From Armatimonadota bacterium (GTDB lineage: Bacteria; Armatimonadota; UBA10988; DTZQ01): a stretch of 13,472 nucleotides of DNA. The position numbers and the translations under genes were made by a program. This document shows, one piece after another, positions 12,019-13,472 of the stretch. The notes under the pieces are model-generated. The model made no database searches. It was not told where the DNA came from and worked only from the letters and a program-made list of their open reading frames with translations. Location: the NCBI GenBank assembly GCA_012961305.1, contig DTZQ01000684.1:1-13472 (forward strand), read 5' to 3'. Position 1 is the stretch's first letter. The number at the start of each line of letters is the position of its first letter.

Positions 12019-13382
12019 GGAACGTACTTCAGTTCTCTCAGCACCGTGAGGCCTGGTTGCTAAGAGGCGCGGTAGCCAGTACTCTCATTTTGGGACTGGG
12101 CTACTGCCTGCTCCCCCCCACCGCAGCCTTGGGCCTCACGGTAGGTTTGGCCTGCCTGGGGCTGATGATGGTCAGCCCTTACGCTGGCCTGTTGTTCTTT
12201 CTCGCCCTGCTGTACCTGCGGCCGGCCGAGCATTTCCCCGTGTTGGCCGCGTTTCACCTGACCCGCTTAACCGCTCTGGTAGCCCTGGGAGTTTGGGGCA
12301 TCCAGTATGCCCTCACCCGCCGACCGCCGCTGACCCATGCCCCCCAGAACTGGATGCTGGCCGGCCTGAGCGGGGCGGTTTTCCTTTCCACCCTGGGGGC
12401 AGAATACTGGCGCATTCCCATCTATCGCTTCCTGGAAGTGTTCCTCAAGTGCCTCGTCCTGTACTGGCTCATCATTAACCTGCTGGATACCCCTCGCCGC
12501 CTGCGGGGCTTCCTGTGGGCTTGGGTGCTGCTGACCGCCTTCAACGGGGGACTGGCCCTGCACCACTATTTTGCCGGCCTGGGATTGGTAGCCGGGGAGC
12601 GAGTGGAAGGAGTAGGCATCTTTGGCGACCCCAACGACTTGGCCCTTTCCTTCGTGGTGGTCGTGCCCTTAGTGGTAGCCCTCTGGCGGGCGGAGAAATG
12701 GCCAATCCTCCGGGGGCTGTGGGCCACGGTCCTGGGCTTGCTTTTGGCCGGCGTGCGGGTGACCTTTTCCCGCGGCGGACTGCTGGGATTGTTGGTGGCA
12801 CTTTTCCTCACCCTCCGCGAGCGTATCCGACGGCCAGCGGCCCGATGGGCCTTTTACCTCTTCGGAGGACTGATTGCTGCAGCCCTCGTTCATTTAACTT
12901 TTCAGGAGCGGGGAACGCCCTTTACTCAGGTCACGCTGGAGCAAAATGTTGCCGGACGGCTGGCCGCCTGGAAGGCCGGCGCGAGGATGATGTTGGATAA
13001 ACCGCTGACGGGAGTGGGCTACGGCTACTTCGCCGACCGTTTCAAAGACTACGCCCCTCCTGACACAGACGTGTACTACTTGACCGCCCACAACAGTTTC
13101 GTGTTAGTAGCAGGGGAGATGGGCCTGCCGGGATTGCTTTTCTTCGGTGGACTGTTACTCGTGTCTTTCCGCAGCCTGCGTGAAATAAAGGAGGCCCTGC
13201 GAACCCGCAGCGGACCAGCAGAGTTGAGGGAAATCGGGGAGGCCCTGCGCCCCAGCCTGTGGGGTTGGCTGACCTGTGGTATGTTCCTCTCGCAAGCCTT
13301 CGGCTACTTCCTGTACATTCTATTGGGCGTCATCGTAGCCACCCACCGCCTCTGTACAGAGCCCACGGGCAGTGGCTCTTAG
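12015..13382 (+). CDS. Wzy/WaaL-type polysaccharide polymerase or O-antigen ligase
   Basis: This is a 455-residue protein with about twelve hydrophobic helices. It carries the Wzy_C/O-antigen-ligase signature: GDPNDLA at 204-210, SRGG at 252-255, a long loop after residue ~300 with GRLAAWKAG, PLTGVGYG at 330-337 and AHNSF at 358-362. The family joins or polymerises lipid-linked glycan units on the outer face of the inner membrane. In exopolysaccharide clusters such proteins usually act as the polymerase; ligation to another acceptor cannot be excluded. The ATG overlaps the Wzz stop (ATGA, 12015-12018), showing tight coupling. The stop is TAG 13380-13382. I see no membrane flippase gene in the window. 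Confidence 0.88.
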   Translation: MRNVLQFSQHREAWLLRGAVASTLILGLGYCLLPPTAALGLTVGLACLGLMMVSPYAGLLFFLALLYLRPAEHFPVLAAFHLTRLTALVALGVWGIQYALTRRPPLTHAPQNWMLAGLSGAVFLSTLGAEYWRIPIYRFLEVFLKCLVLYWLIINLLDTPRRLRGFLWAWVLLTAFNGGLALHHYFAGLGLVAGERVEGVGIFGDPNDLALSFVVVVPLVVALWRAEKWPILRGLWATVLGLLLAGVRVTFSRGGLLGLLVALFLTLRERIRRPAARWAFYLFGGLIAAALVHLTFQERGTPFTQVTLEQNVAGRLAAWKAGARMMLDKPLTGVGYGYFADRFKDYAPPDTDVYYLTAHNSFVLVAGEMGLPGLLFFGGLLLVSFRSLREIKEALRTRSGPAELREIGEALRPSLWGWLTCGMFLSQAFGYFLYILLGVIVATHRLCTEPTGSGS

Positions 13383-13429
13383 TACAGCCGGGCTTAAGTT
13401 CGTTCCGGGAAAGGAAATCCAACCTCCTC

Positions 13430-13450
13430 GCCCAGAGTTAAACTCTGGGC
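13430..13450. repeat. Perfect 10-bp inverted repeat after the export cluster
   Basis: GCCCAGAGTT (13430-13439) and AACTCTGGGC (13441-13450) are exact reverse complements around one base. As RNA this gives a stem of about seven pairs with a seven-base loop. No U-tract follows (TACCTTTACC), so it is not a clear intrinsic terminator. The layout (CG, GC-rich stem, TTAAA loop, stem, GGCTACC) resembles interspersed palindromic repeats seen between genes in several environmental bacterial phyla. That reading comes from memory of such repeats and is uncertain. Confidence 0.7.
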
Positions 13451-13472
13451 TACCTTTACCAAACCAACGGAA

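Noticed and set aside
1..13472. tRNA, rRNA, CRISPR arrays, transposase genes or attachment sites
   Set aside because: I saw no regularly spaced direct repeats, no cloverleaf-like sequence with a T-arm motif, and no transposase or integrase motifs. The compositional break at ~1515 therefore has no mobile-element explanation in view.

Overview
The window joins two unlike pieces of DNA at about 1511-1524. The left piece (1 to ~1513) is AT-rich, with AT-leaning codons. It carries a DUF302-family gene with an apparent one-base frameshift, a small SHOCT membrane protein and the N-terminal ~215 residues of a phytoene-desaturase-like FAD oxidoreductase. Its promoters look like archaeal TATA boxes, one placed for a near-leaderless mRNA. 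The oxidoreductase also reads like archaeal members of the family. I suggest an archaeal source with moderate confidence.

The right piece (~1515-13472) is GC-rich and bacterial. It opens inside the last ~63 codons of pyrE (orotate phosphoribosyltransferase), and the oxidoreductase frame runs on through this DNA as Arg/Gly-rich nonsense. Two gene ends fused at a short GC-containing overlap, with an abrupt change of composition, point to an assembly or amplification chimera rather than natural transfer. That should be settled before any biology is read across the junction.

Right piece, first block (1515-7241, + strand, tightly packed): pyrE 3' end; a 95-aa zinc-ribbon protein with one membrane helix; a HAD-superfamily phosphatase; and a 1516-aa secreted protein. 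The large protein combines a CBM4/9-like module, a GH67-N-like domain, a heparinase II/III-type toroid plus beta-sandwich, a second CBM-like domain and seven FG-GAP/VCBS-type calcium-loop repeats.

Right piece, second block (7270-13382, + strand): a near-consensus sigma70-type promoter drives a four-gene exopolysaccharide export cluster. It encodes a Wza-type export protein with eight SLBB domains, a CpsD/BY-kinase-like ATPase with a degenerate P-loop, a Wzz/GumC-type chain-length regulator and a Wzy/WaaL-type polymerase or O-antigen ligase. The last two genes overlap by ATGA. A perfect 10-bp inverted repeat follows the cluster. The exporter family implies a diderm bacterium. A deep-branching, possibly thermophilic lineage such as Armatimonadota would fit, but I cannot fix the phylum.

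Together the right piece looks like a locus for making, exporting and perhaps trimming an extracellular polysaccharide. No glycosyltransferase is visible, so sugar assembly must be encoded elsewhere. Every stretch longer than 300 bases holds a gene; the longest intergenic region is 635-868.
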